Both the position numbers and the translations under genes were made by a program. Of a stretch of DNA of 64,000 nt, positions 37,405 to 51,100 are shown piece after piece. Below the pieces are notes generated by a model. That model did not search any database. It had not been told where the DNA came from and worked only from the letters and a program-made list of their open reading frames with translations. Position 1 is the stretch's first letter, and every line of letters starts with the position of its first letter. This DNA comes from Lycium barbarum (taxonomy: Eukaryota > Streptophyta > Magnoliopsida > Solanales > Solanaceae): NCBI RefSeq assembly GCF_019175385.1, contig NC_083345.1:43546098-43610097 (forward strand). The letters are read 5' to 3'.

Positions 37405-39633
37405 GGATTTTGGTCCAACTTTAGGGAGGTATATCTCTAGTAAATGACAAGTTATGGAATGCATAACCTATATAAATTTAAGTTCAGTGAGTCTTCTTTC
37501 CAATGCAACTGACAGATTGCAAATATGAGAAGTACGAGATCATGTACGACCTATAGTAAAAGGTACGCCCGTACCTCATTTTCCAAAAGTTGGCAGAATG
37601 TTGGATTTTTGAAAGTCCAAGTACGTAATCCTAGTACGGGACGTACATGGAAGTACACCCGTACATAGAGGGCGTACAATTGAGGCCATGGAATTGTTTT
37701 TATGTGTTTAAATTGGTCCAAGCTCATTTTTCCTTCATTTGTCATTACCAACAGACCCTAACCACTCTCTAGAACCCTCCCTAATCTATTCTAAGTAAAC
37801 CCAAGATAAATCAAGGATTAAAAGTTAGAATCAAGTGCTAAAAGTTTTCAAAGTATTGTTGAAGCTTGTTTTTCCTTCTTGTAGAAGCTTTGGAGGATAT
37901 TTCAAGGTGAAGTAATCTTGGAATTGAAGTGCTTTTGAGTTCTTGAGGTATGATTCTATCTTATTTTAATGTTTATGATTTTATATAATGATTATGCTAG
38001 GTTTGGAGGAAGGAAAGTTGGAGGAAAGGTTCAAATATGAACTTGAGTTTATGTTGAGATGTAATCTAACTTGAGTTGTGCTAATGTGGTTTTAAGCTAA
38101 AATCTTTTTTCATGGATTGTAGTCGATGTTGAGATTGTGTTGGGGTTGCTATACTTGGTATAATTGGAAGAAGGAAGGGTATAAGTGTCGTATGCAAAGC
38201 GTATAACGGGATGTTCTATTGTATATATCTAAATGTTGATAATATAAATTTAAAGAGGATCATGTGAGGTTTTTGTGTTGATTGTTGGCTATTGGTTGTG
38301 TTGTGGTGATTAAGAAATAGGGGAAACGCTGCCCGTTTCACTTTAGAATCGAGTTATCATTTGATATACGTGATATACTAGCGCCATCTAAGTTGTATAT
38401 GTATTCCTTTGTTATAGGATTGGTGCTCTAGTTATGATAAGCTCGTTGATGGATTGCTTGGATGACTTAAGTTATGTTATGGCTAACTTTCCTTCTTTGG
38501 CATGAATCTTATGAATGAAACGTAAATGCAACGCTACTCCATAATGACTCTATTCATAGTAGCTAGGGATGTTCCATGTTGATTCATGGTACATATGTTG
38601 TTTTCAGTAAGTCTTTCTTCAGATTCAGTATGATTCGTAGAGTCTCTTGTTGATAAAAATGCTATTTCATAGCGATGTTCGGAGGTGTAACGACCTTACG
38701 TCACTTCGACAGATTCAAAATGTACTCTTATGACATTCTTGTATTGCATTTCATTTTTATATGTATATGTACAGACCTATGACCCCTCAGGGATTATATA
38801 TGCGTATATTATGTATTATATATGGGGTATGGGGAAGGTGACAACATTATATACGTACTACCATCTGATCAGCTGGTCACATGATAATGATGCCCATAGA
38901 GGCTGATATGATACGATAGGATGCCCGCAGAGGCTTGACAGGCGTTATATATATATATATATATATTTGTATGACCCTTATGCATGCATGCACAATATTT
39001 ATGCATATCATTGGCCCACAGAGGTAGTTCTGACGTACAGGTTGCATTCATTTTATCCTATGTGCTTTTATGTTTCTTTATGTTACTTTCATGCCTTACA
39101 TATTTAGTACCTTGTCCGTACTGGCGTCCCTTTTTCTAGGGGCACTGTGTTTCATGCCCGCAGGTTTTGGTAGACAGGTTGACAATCTGCCACTGTAGGC
39201 TGCTGTTTAGCTGATATTGGAGCAGTACTCTTGTTCCAGAGTTGCTGTTGTGTTTTTGGTATGTTATAATTTTGTGTGCATATCGGTATAGTGAGGCGCT
39301 GTCCCGACTCTATTATGTCATATACTCCAGTAGAGGCTTGTAGACAATCATAGGTTAGTTAGACGTTGTATGGCCCCTTCGGCCTATGTTTTTGCTGCAT
39401 AGTATTTCACGATGGCCTTGTCGGCTTGCACAGTTTTGTTCTAGCATAGTCATATAGTATGTCTTTCAGGCTCATCCATTTTTCAGCATATTTCTCTTAT
39501 GATCTTTCAAATTTTTATCTAACGACCCTTGAGCTCCACTCTTGTTTATGATTATGACATGAAAGTATGATTAGCGGTGCTCGGTAGGTTGGGCTCGGGG
39601 TCCCGTCATGACCTTCAGGTTTGGGTCGTGACA
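37405..39633 (+). repeat. Element B 5' LTR (5'-truncated)
   Basis: It picks up the LTR at GATTTTGGTCCAACTTTAGG, which corresponds to about 51120 in the 3' LTR, and ends GGGTCGTGACA. Near-palindromic GTACGGGACGTAC units lie at 37620-37680. The GCGTCCC..GGGGC block and ATGCCCGCAGG are at 39122-39165. A degenerate primer site follows the end (AACTTAGTTCTAGAATAG). Confidence 0.85.
38946..38967. repeat. Short (TA)n microsatellite
   Basis: About 11 TA units, at the same LTR position as the much longer AC/AT tract at 52664-52742 in the partner LTR. Confidence 0.9.
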
Positions 39634-39824
39634 AACTTAGTTCTAGAATAGTTGCGTCCTAGGATTGTCTACAAGCCGTGTCTAGCAGAGTCTTGTTTAT
39701 GGTGTGTTGTGCACCACACTTATAAACAGGAGGCTGCAGGACATTTAGGAAGATTGTTCTTCTTTCTTATCTTAGATCGTATGTTAGAGCCATACCTATA
39801 GGATTTATTTTCTAATATCGTACT

Positions 39825-42800
39825 GTGCCTGTGACGAGGAGAGCTTAAGCCTTCCAGAGAGGCAAGGCTACGACAGATGAGGGAACCAATTGAGTGCCAC
39901 CAGTAGATGCGTGCCAGGGTGAGTCCCAGAGTGAGGCCCCATCTCAGTCTTCTCAGAGCCCTTCCATCCTAGCGGACCCCAGATGGGCTACAGCTGCACT
40001 ACCCCCAGTTCCTTCACAAGATGCATCCGACTAGGAAATTCAAGATGCTATTCAATTATTGACCCAGTTAGTGGCCGCTCAAGCCCAGTGTCACGGTACA
40101 GGTACTGGTTATGTTGACTGGGCTGTTAGTGCCAGGGTTCTAGACTTTATTAATTTAGACGCTCCAGTATTCTTTGGATTGAAACCTGATGAGGACCCAC
40201 ATAATTTTATAGATCGGATGTTGAGGACATTGAGGGTAATGCATGCTTCAGACTCTGAGTCAGTAGAGTTGTCTTACTGTTTGCGATATGTTACTGTCCA
40301 GTGGTATGAGACCTAGGAGTTTTCTAGAGGGGTAATGTACCCCCAGCAGTATGGCAGGAGTTTACAGAGGCTTTCTATAGACACTATTTGCCAGTAGAGG
40401 CCTCACAGGCTCGAGTTGATCGATTTTTGAATTTACGCCAGGGGAATATGAGTGTTTGGGAGTACAGTTGTCATACCCCAATCTCGATAGGGTATGATGG
40501 GCACCCGACCCCATTTTCAGAGCCGAGCGAACCCCGTTGGTTCTCGTTATGTTCATAATCTCACTGGACTCTTAAATCATAAAATGAAATGCAGAATGAA
40601 AGCCTTTCAAAAACAATCCTTTCGTCTTTCTCAACTCAAGTAAAATCTGTAATCATATGACGTTTGTAACATAATGCATAATGATACATCGGCTAACAGA
40701 ACCGCTTGCAAGGATGACATACTATATACGTGACTCTGTCTGCAAAGTCTCTAACATAAATCAATATACCATAACATAGATACTCTGACTCGGCAACACT
40801 CCAGAAGAAAATGGAGCTCGCCAACCCAGCTGGAACAGCTCCTAGCAATGTTCTCTACGCATCTATATACACCTGCGTGACATGAAACGCAGTGTCCACA
40901 AGAAGGGACGTCAGTACGAGCCATGTACTGAGTATGTAAGGAATGAATAGTAATATAGTAAGGGATGTAAAGTATGAATAATAACAGAATGGACATATAG
41001 GGCACACCGTAAGATAAAAGAGTAACCTGTACAATGAATGCCTTTTGGCGGTACCATGCATGCTGAGTGCTGCGGAACGTGCAGCCCGTTCCACATATAT
41101 ACATATATACATAGTAATACTCCCTTTGCAAAAACATTTCTTGTTCATATATATGTATATATATAGAAAATAAAACATATCATGTTGCCGAGGCGTCGAC
41201 TCCGATCCATTTAGCCACATATATCCCGCGTCCGGGCATCCCGCGTCCGGGATGATATCATGTCATATACAGATACATGTATCGTGTGCAAGTCCCAGCG
41301 ACTATAGCGCTCTGGCCCTTTTCCCATCTTCCCCGTATACATATACATATACATATACATATATCATATAGCAGCATGCAGGAGAGCCCAAAGAAAGTCA
41401 TGTATCTATCAGAGTGACGTAAGGTCGGTAACCTCCGATTATATATTATGGAATAGTCATCGTGGCCTTGTCTCACCTTGAAGGAACAATTTTTATAAGG
41501 TGAGACTATCAACGAAGGATAACATTAAGAGAACGTAGAATAAGATCACAAATCTCATAAGGCGTCAAATCATATACTTTAGAATCTTTAAAAATAGTCG
41601 TCATCCATGAATAAAATTGGGAAATCAAGAGATAGCTCAACATTCTTATACCGTATTTGAAATCGTAAACTTGGAACCTTTAAACATAAAATCATTCTCA
41701 TCATATTCATCATAGAAATATTCTTATCCTTGACATCATCGTTGTCATTGTAAAACATATCCATCGTTGTTGTCATAAAGGCTTACGGAGTCATAAACCT
41801 CTATTTGGAAAAATACGGACACTTTGGAAAACATTTACGGTTATCGGGAAAAGCAATCATGCCTTGGAATCATACACATCTACTTTTGGAAATAAGGAGG
41901 CTATGAAAACATTTATGGAATTGTAATCATAGGAATCATACCTTTGAAAGAAAGGGACAAGCCTTAACATACCTGTTCCACCTCCTATTAGCTATGCTTA
42001 TTTGTCCAAGCTCGCTAGTCTACATTCAAGAGGATTTACACAATCATTAGACTCATCGTTATACACTTATCTTAGTCCTTCGAATAAATTCATTTATAAT
42101 CTGCCGAAATTTCGGCAGCATTTCCCCTGTTTATATGCCTAGCCCAAAATTACAATTCAACAACCAATCAACAACAACAATAATACCAACATCAACAACA
42201 CCATTATTCATACCAATATATTCCATAAACATCCCACACGATGTTTTTCTCCATATACAACAACAATATACACTTCTTTCCATCCCAATCAAGGAGTATA
42301 ATCTCATCAACACACCAACAATGTTAGATACCATTTTTATACGCATAAATCAGTCCATCCACACGGCCACAACATGTTCAAAACAGCCCATAAACACAAC
42401 AACTACAACACAACACTTTATGACCCTTCCTCCATAACTATTTTCATTTTTAAAGCTTGCTGGACCTTCAAATAAACTCAACACAAGAGATGGGATGAAT
42501 AACATAACTTATATTTGAAGAAACTCAGCCACATCAACTCTTTCCAACACCAATCTTAAGTAGAAGCAATAATAATCACCTTTCACGGACTAGTTTGGCG
42601 TAATTTTGTTAAATTCTTGGTTTATCGGACTATAGTGTTTGGGGGAGGTGTGGAGAATTTTCGAGGACCTTTGAGAATGTTATTATGCTGAAAATATGAG
42701 GTTTATGGGGGTATTTATACCCCTGTTAGGTCGGTTTCACCGACCTCCTCATGTGGGGTCCGCGGAGCCATTTTGGCAGCTTAGGGTCTTGCTCTTAAAA

Positions 42801-45800
42801 TGGCCATAACTTTTGATCCCGACATCGTGTGAGGGCCCACGACGTATGGTTGGAAAGCTCTTTCATTTATATACAACTTTCAGGCTTTGTGTTTTTCCAA
42901 ATTCCAAACTTATAATAGCGTTGTGGCCCCTCCAAGTCAGGTCATCCGAAAACGTATCTTTAAATCATCATTTTGGAGGGCTTATGCCCGTATTTGGCTT
43001 AAGGGTCTTTCTTAGGACTTGATCAACTTTCCATGAACTACTCATATATCCCTTCAAATGTCCTTTATAAAACTCCCGACATGTGGGCCCCGCTTAGCTT
43101 ACAGTAACGAGGGCTTTTCATCAAGTGACATATGAACCAATTCACCCCATTTGGTCTCCACACATCATATATACATATGACTACACTCTTATGATATAAA
43201 CTTACTCCTTAATCCCTGTATAACTTTACTCTTGTTCGGGCTTACACTAAGCTGTCTTCAGTCTAGGTAGCACAAAATTTTCCGGGGTGTAACAACAGTC
43301 TTCTTTTTAATTCACTAGCCAGGTATGCTTCCACGATTGTAGCTAAGATGGAGGATCGGGTACACTGATTTGTGATTGGACTTAGGCCGCATTTGATTAA
43401 TGATTACATGACGGCGTCACTTCAGAGGGGTATGGATATCTCTCAGGGTTTAGAGGAGAGGAAGAGGTAGCAGCGAGCTGATCGATGGCGTGATGAGGCC
43501 ATCTCAACCACGATACGCTCATTGTGATAAATTCCATGGTAGATAATGCCATTTGGGTTCGGATGTCTGTTATACGTGTGGTTAGCCAGGCTACATCATG
43601 CGAGATTGTCCATCGAGAGGTGGTGGAGGTATAGTTCAGCTGACAGAATTTGTAGCTGGTTCTTTGTCATCTGTATGGCCTCCTGAGCCGGGTTCTCAAA
43701 CACCAGCCGGTCGTGGCAGAGTCAGAGGTGGAGCTTCCAATTCAAGCGGTCCTCAGAACCGCATTTATGCATTGGCTTGTCGATAGGATCTTGAGTCATC
43801 ACCTGATGTTGTCGCAGGTATACTATCAGTCTCCTCCCCTGATGTGTATGCATTGATAGATCCAGGTTCTACATTGTCATATATTACTTCTTTTATTGCT
43901 GGTAAGTTTGGGGTAGAGCCCGAGTCGATTAGACCTTTTGAGGTGTCTACACCTGTTGGTGATCCCGTGATAGCTAGACGGGTATATAGAGGTTGTGTAG
44001 TTATAGTCTGTAATCATCATACCGTAGCTGATTTGATTGAGTTAGATATGGTAGACTTCGATGTTATTATGGGTATGGACTGGTTGGCCTCTTCTTATGC
44101 TAATGTTGATTGTAGAACAAATATGGTCCGGTTTTAGTTTACAAGAGAGCCAGTGCTGGAATAGAAAGGTAATACAGCTTCGCTGAGAGATAGGTGTATT
44201 TCTTATCTTAAGGCAAAGAATATGACCGCAAAAGGTTGTATATATCATATAATTCGAGTTCAGAATACAGAAGCAGAGTTGCTGGCTCTTCAGTCTATTT
44301 CAGTGGTTATTGAGTTTCTAGATGTATTCCAGGCGAGCTTCCAGGCCTTCCGCCAGAGCGGGAGATTGACTTTCTATCGATGTTTTACCAGACACTTAGC
44401 TGATATCTATTCCTCCTTACAGGATGGCACCTGTGGAGCTGAGGAAGCTGAAGGAGCAGTTGAAGGGCTTGCTCGAGAAAGGTTTTATCAAGCCTAGTAC
44501 ATCGCCATGGGGAGCACTTGTGTTGTTTGAAAGAAAGAAAGATGGCTCGTTACAGATATTAATTAACTACAAGCAGCTGAACAAGGTGACGATAAAGAAT
44601 AAGTATCCTTTCCCGAGAATTGATGATTTATTTGATCAGTTACAAGGTGCCAGATGTTTCTCGAAGATAGACCTGAGATAAGGTTACCATCAGGTTAGGT
44701 TCAGAGAGAAAGATATTTCCGAGATAGCTTTCAGGACCAAATATGGTCACTTTGAGTTTCGTGTGATATCTTGCAGTTTGACTAACGACCCGACAGTATT
44801 TATAGATTTGATGAACAACGTATTCAGACCCTTTCTAGATCTGTTCTTAATTATGTTTATTGATGATATTTTGGTGTATTCTCGATCAGAGATTGAGCAT
44901 GCATATCATTTGCGTCCTGTACTTAGAGTTCGTCAGGATCAGAAGCTGTACGCGAGGTTTTCTAAATGTGAGTTCTGGTTGAGCTCTGTCGCTTTTCTGG
45001 GGCAAATTATGTCAGATAAGGCATCAGGGTTGACACGCAGAAGATAGAGGCCGTGATGACCTGGCCTAAACCCACGACCCTTATGGAGGTTCGTATCTTT
45101 CTGGGGTTGGCAGGTTATTACAGGAGATTGTAGAGGGTTTCTCTTCTTTTTCAGCACCACTGACGAAGCTGACTCAGAAGGCAGCTAAGTTCCAGCGAAC
45201 AAACGCTTGTGAGCGAAGTTTCCAGGCACTGAAGGAAAAACTGACTTTGGCACCAGTTTTGACACTTCCAGAAGGATCTGAGGGCTATGTTATTTACTGT
45301 GATACTTCGGGCGTCATATTGGGTTGTGTGTTGATGTAGTTAAGAAAGCACGAGAAGAATAACCCGACCCATGATTTAGAGTTAGCCGCAGTTATTCATG
45401 CGATGGAGATGTGGAGAAATTACTTATATGGTTTTCATGTTGATATCTACACTGACTATAAGAGCCTTCAATACATCTTCAAGCAGAAGGAGTTGAATTT
45501 GCATCAGAGGTGATGGTTAGAGCTTTTGAAAGATTATGATGTTGATTTTCTGTACCATCCAGGGAAGGAAAATGTAGTGGCCGCCCTTAGCCGCAGATCC
45601 ATGGGTAGCCTATATTTTTTTGGCCAGACAAAAGGGAGTTATCTCATGAGTTTCACTAATTAGCTAGCCTAGGCGTTCGATTATTGGACTCGGGCGATGC
45701 AGGAGTTACTACTTAGGATTCAGCAGCCTCATCGTAGTAGCCGAGGTTAAAGGGTACTGGTACGAGGATCCCATGCTAGTCCATTATATAGTTACAGCTC

Positions 45801-47177
45801 CTCAGAAGGAGAAGTCACCATTTGAGATTACTGGAGATGGAGTCCTCATATATCGAGGCAGATTGTGTGTTTCGGATATTACAGAGTTACGCCGACATAT
45901 TATGGGAGAGGCTCACTTTTCTCACTGTTCTATTCATGAAGGGAAGATGAAGATGTATCATGATATCAGGGAAGTTTATTGGTGGGACGAAATTAAGAAA
46001 TATATAGCCGAGTTTATAGCTCAGTGCCCTAATTATCAGCAGGTTAAGGTTGAGCACCAGAAGCCAGATGGTTTGCTGCAGAATATTGAGATTCTGACTC
46101 GAAAATGGAAGGGGATCAATTTAGATTTCATTACAGGCCTACCTCGTTCTCAGCGTAAGTTTGATTCGATATGGGTGATTGTTGATAGGCTTACAAATTC
46201 AGTACATTTTTTACCTTTCAGGACTACTTATTCAGCCGACAGAGTTGCACAGTTTACAACTAATTTCTAGAGATCCTTCCAGAAGGGTTTAGGAACACAG
46301 GTGAACCTCAGTACCGCATTCATCCCCAGACAGATGGGCAGGCTGAGCGTCATACTATTCAGACGCTCGAGGATATGCTACGAGTATATGTGATAGACTT
46401 TGAAGGCAGTTGGGATGATCATTTGTCACTTATTGAGTTTGCATATAATAATAGCTACCATTCCAGTATTCAGATGGCCCCGTATGAAGCCCTATATGGG
46501 CGAAAGTGTAGGTCACCTATCGGTTGGTTCGAAGTTAGGGAATAAAAGTTGATCGGACCAGATTTGATTTAGCAGGTAATGGATAAAGTTAAGCTTATAC
46601 AGGAAAGGTTATTGGCAGCTCAGAGTCGCCAGAAGTCCTATGCAGATAATCGACGGCGAGACCTAGAATTTCAGGTAGATGACTGGGTATTCTTGAAGGT
46701 TTCACAAACGAAGGCGTTATGAGATTCGGCATGAAGGGAAAGCTTAGCCCCAGATACATTGGACCTTACAGGATTATGTGTAGAGTGGGCCAGGTAACCT
46801 ATGAGTTAGATCTCTCTTCAGACATGGAGTCTGTATATCCTGTCTTCCATGTGTCTATACTTCGTAAGCTTATTAGAGATCCTTCTAGAATCATACCTAT
46901 TGATGATGTTCAGGTTACGGAGCAGCTATCATATGAGGAAGTCCCTATTGCCATCTTAGATTGATAGGTTCGTAGGTTGATAACCAAGGACATGGCATCG
47001 GTAAAGGTACTTTGGAGAAACAAGAATGTTGAGGAGATGACTTGGGAAGCTGAGGAAGATATGAAGTCTAGGTACCCTCATTTGTTTCCGATTCAGAGCA
47101 GAAGACAGTATCGTCTTCAAATATGTATTATTTATCAGCTACTCTTGTTGGTCGTGTGGGACCATGGTTGCTATTGA
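39825..47177 (+). pseudogene. Element B gag-pol with chromodomain, decayed
   Basis: The start context CTGTGCCTGTGACGAGGAGA shows a lost ATG (GTG at 39825). Gag includes VFFGLKPDEDPHNFIDRML (40176-) and is cut at 40468/43295 by a solo LTR. The zinc knuckle near 43570-43612 (CYTCG, then a stop, then MRDC) is broken by TAG and has lost its His. The protease has ALIDPGSTLSYITSF (about 43847). RT covers 44424-45047, with [13 protein letters not shown] and an intact [11 protein letters not shown]. The integrase zinc finger has HCSIHEGKMKMYHD and CPNYQQVK (Cys to Tyr). The core has WKGINLDFITGLPRS, with a deletion after 46268. The GPY/F-like segment is GKLSPRYIGPYRI, and the chromodomain is ASVKVLWRNKNVEEMTWEAE. 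It carries fewer stops than element A. Confidence 0.88.
40469..43294 (-). mobile_element. Solo LTR (Gypsy, minus orientation) in element B gag
   Basis: It starts TGTCATACCCC at 40469 and ends GGTGTAACA at 43294, with perfect target duplications ACAGT (40464-40468, 43295-43299). It is 2826 bp. Its downstream half matches the solo LTR at 59465-62030 in reverse complement: the AGACTATCAACGAAGGATAA region, and GTGGCTAAATGGATCGGAGT on the minus strand. The minus strand also carries the perfect inverted repeat AGGTCGGT-GAA-ACCGACCT (about 42727-42745) followed by GGTATAAATACC (about 42711), a likely U3 promoter. Further down are AGGTATGTTAAGGC (about 41970) and the GACGTCC..GGAC block (about 40892-40915). 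Confidence 0.93.
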
Positions 47178-47292
47178 TTATTGTGGCCCTGTGTGACATT
47201 GTATAGTTTGGTTTGTTGTGTGGAAAGTTGGATGTGGTGCAGTTACAGAGAAGACTTTGTCGAATTTCTATAAGATTCCTAAGAGTGTTAAG

Positions 47293-48716
47293 TGATGTGC
47301 CCGGGAATTATGGCACATCTAAGGCCTTTTTACGAGAAGTTTTACTTGTTTTTAAGCAAGTTAGTGTCTATTTAATGTGTTTTTAGAGTTTTTTTTAGGT
47401 AATGGAGCAAATTTAGAGTGAAAACAGTTAAAGTACAGAAGTTGGCCGTAAACTCAGTATACGGACCGTATTCTCAATTACGGGTCGTATTCCATAGGCG
47501 TATTTAAGGATAAGCAGAACCAAAAAGGCATGCTAAGGAGATGGTGAAATACGAACAACTTTTATGGACCGTATTCCACTTTACGGTCCGTATTTCAAAG
47601 CGTATTTAATCATTTAGACATTCGGGAGAAAGTTGAAGTTTTGGAAGTTGAAAGACAACTATGCAGAAGACGAACCATAAATCAAAATACTGTCCGTATT
47701 TTAGGAGGTTGCAGTTAAACAACTCTTGAAGGAAACCCTGGACGTAAACTGGTTTACGGTCCATATTTCAAAATACGGACCGTATTTCAAAATACAGACC
47801 GTATTTTGTACCGATGGGGACCAAAGTGCAAATATGTAAATTTTACGTTTTCAGAACCTATAAATAGTCATTGTAGGGTTTTAATTGTTATCAGTTATTA
47901 TATTTTGACTTTTGGCTTAGAACATTAAATACTCTCTTGGTTTTGAAGATTCGTTACATCAATTCAAGTATTATCAATTCCTCTTTTCTTCCAAAGTAAG
48001 TAATTATCAATTCTTCAATTTCGTATTTCTTATTCTTTGTCACGAGTAGCTAAATCCCCTTACTAGGGTTGTGAACCCAATGATGGGTGTTTTGTGATTG
48101 ATATACACATAATAGATTATTATGGTTTATTTATTTTTCATTCTTCATTCATAATTAATGGTTGCAAACATTGATTAAAGCCATAGACCTTGCTTTATTT
48201 TGGAAAATAATTAGGGTTGGTAAGAATAAATAACAAGGACTCAAAGCTTTAAACTTTTTTTAATAGATTCACTTAGGAATAAGATGAATTTACTTGGCAC
48301 AATTAATCGTTCTTTATAGTTACTTTCTTATATTTGGAAAAATCATAGAAAGAGATAATTTTTATTTATTGGGAAATAGTAGAGATTCATATAGAGGTTA
48401 AGTGCATTCATATAACGATCCATTAGAAGTATATCAAGATCAATACCCATGATCATACACTTTATCTAATGGGGACACAACCTTGGTTTCTTTTACCATA
48501 AATTACAACCGAAAGAAATTAGTTAGCAATTAGTCATAAACAACCAACTTTTACAAAAATCACCGGATTAATACATTAGACCTAAATTAAGCATTCTACA
48601 AGTTTAGTAACCTTTTCACACCATATTCCATGTGGGATTCGACCCCAACCTAGTTGGGTTACTATATTTGATATCGTCCGCTTTACGCTAATTAAAGGTG
48701 TAATTTGAGCGTATCA
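47293..48716 (+). mobile_element. Solo LTR of a Tat/Athila-style Gypsy element
   Basis: It starts TGATGTGCCCGGGAATTATG and ends TTTGAGCGTATCA, with perfect target duplications TTAAG (47288-47292, 48717-48721). It is 1424 bp. The 3' segment GTGGGATTCGACCCCAACCT, and the TTTACGCTAATTAAAGGTG that follows, resemble Athila/Tat-group LTR ends. The upstream third has at least six ACGGACCGTAT-type palindromes (47458-47805), then TATAAATAG (about 47860). It is inserted seven bases into element B's 3' LTR. Confidence 0.92.
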
Positions 48717-48791
48717 TTAAGTAAGTATTTAAATGTTTCGGGGTCAAGTGAATCGAAGGAATTAAGTTCGTGGAAAATAGGGAAAAACTTG

Positions 48792-51100
48792 TGTTACACC
48801 TCAGAAAATTTTCCGTTGGTACGCAAGTAAACGAACTAGTGATGTGTGCGAGGAGTGCGAGTGTATAATGTTTCATGAGCAATGTGCGTATATGGACGAG
48901 AATGATTAGAATGAAAAGTCGAGAAATGTGAATGTTGGCAAAACTGCCCAGTGGTCGTAAAGTGCAAAATACGGACCGTATAATGGAATACGGTCCGTAA
49001 ACTGGCAGTCATAAAGTGGCATGCAAAAACTTCAACTTTCTGCCAGTCGAGTAAATGGTTAAAAACGACCTGGTGGACGGACCGTAAAGTGATTTACGAC
49101 TCGTAAACCATGGTTGTAAATCACCATGCATGCAGCCAAAGTTTCTGGTTCTTCTTAGGGTTAAAGACGACCACGAGGGACGGTCCATAAATTGGAATAC
49201 GGACCGTAAACCTCCATGGACGACCACTGTTCACCTCAGCACAGATTTTCAATTCATTAAATATGAGGACCAAGACTTGTTTTAATTCATTACAACATTA
49301 CACCACTTCTCTCTAAAACCTCTCTCTACATTTATTATATAAGTTTTCAAGGATATTTATGGATCAACAACATAAAACAAGGTGAATCGAGAGTAAGAAC
49401 ATCATCAAAGATCATCTAGGTCAAGAAATCCAAATGGAGAAAAACTAAGGTTCTGCTCAAAGTGGAGTATTATTAACCAAAGCTTGTTCCTACAACTTAT
49501 AAGGTAAGATTCATGATTTTTACATGATGTTTAAGGTATTGAAGAGTTGAAATACATGGATTGTAGAAAATATGGTCAACTAGGTCATGAATGATGAATA
49601 GTGACATTTTGAGGAATAGTTTGAATTGAATCATGAATGTTGTTGTGATATGAATGCATTATAAATGGTACTAAGATCATGAACTAGACACTTTATACGA
49701 ATGGACGAAGTTGGATGTTATGACCATGAATATGGGTGAATTAGAGGCAAATTAAAGAATCTAAATAATGTGGATAAAGTGAATGACTAATGGCCATTGT
49801 TATGATATTAATGAAGGTATAGACGCTAGCATTGGAAGGAAGCGTGCAAGTGTAGAATAGTCCGACGAAAAGGTATGTAAGGCTAACCCTTCTTTCCTAA
49901 GGCATGGTTCTTTGGCCAATTCTCTAAATCCTCTATACGCGTATGTTGCCTTCAATTGATAAATTTTCCGAGCTTGTAAGCTCACGATCCTTGATACATA
50001 CTACGATTGCACTACGCTCCTCGTATGACGAGTAGGCCCATGATCTAGATCTAACGAAAATGAAGAGGATAGTAATGATGACGATAATAATAATGATGCT
50101 AAAGGTGCCTATGGCCTATTATACGTATGTGTGCCTATACAGGGCTATAATGAACCCCAAGCTTATAATGCTGGGTATAATATATGTATATGGATGTCTA
50201 TATATATGTATGTATATGATTACGTAACGCGCGCACACATCTGCAGATGGTACGGATAACCCTGAAGCCTTGGTAGGGCCAGGTAGAAATAACATTGAGC
50301 CTTGGTTGGCCAAGTATGTATGAAACACCAAACCTTATGGTCGGGTACGCTATGTATGTATATAAGTGTATGGCTATGTGTATAATATGAATATGAATGT
50401 GAAAAGACTATGTATATGAATGCGAATAGGGGCATGTATACGAATACGAGCACTATTATGAAATACGCACGAGAAATGGAAAGTTCCTATAAAAGGCAGG
50501 TAAGTTCCATGATGATGATATTATTGTCTTCCCTCCTATGCCACTTCATATATTGTCTATGATGCTTCTATATTGATGTTGATCATGCTTTACATACTTA
50601 GTACATTCTTCGTACTGACGTCCTTTTGTTTGTGGACGCTGCGTCATGCCCGCAGGTGCACAGGGAGACAGACCTGATCCATAGCTGCTTATTTAGAGAT
50701 TACATAGCGGAGCTCCATTTCCTTCGGAGCTATAGCTTTTTGGTACTTATTCTTTTGTGTATATAAGTATGGGCATAGCGGGGTCCTGTCCCGCTCATGT
50801 GATATGTTTTACTCTTCTTAGAGGCTCGTAGTCACGTGTATATGGTTAGATATGTCTGGCCTTGCCGGCCTATATTTTGTATATCATTTTGTTGGCCTCG
50901 TCGGCCTATGTACATTGTTATGGCATATATGCCTATGATGATTGAAGATGTTGTCGTCCAATGGGACTAGCATGGTCGACGCTTAGAAATGTATGATTAA
51001 TGATGTGGCTCACCTAGATGCAAGTCTAAGTGTAAGCTAAGGGGTGCCCGAGTGGGCTAGCACCGGGTGCTCGTCGCGGCCCCCTAGTCGGGTCGTGACA
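48792..51100 (+). mobile_element. Solo LTR (Gypsy, plus orientation) in element B's 3' LTR
   Basis: It starts TGTTACACCTCAGAAAATTT and ends GGGTCGTGACA, with perfect target duplications ACTTG (48787-48791, 51101-51105). It is 2309 bp. The palindromic words ATACGGACCGTAT (about 48968), ATACGGTCCGTAAA (about 48990) and ATACGGACCGTAAA (about 49197) precede TTAAATATGAGG (about 49257). The donor-like AAAGGTATGTAAGGC is at about 49869. The block GACGTCC..GGACGC and ATGCCCGCAGG is at about 50618-50655. Confidence 0.93.
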
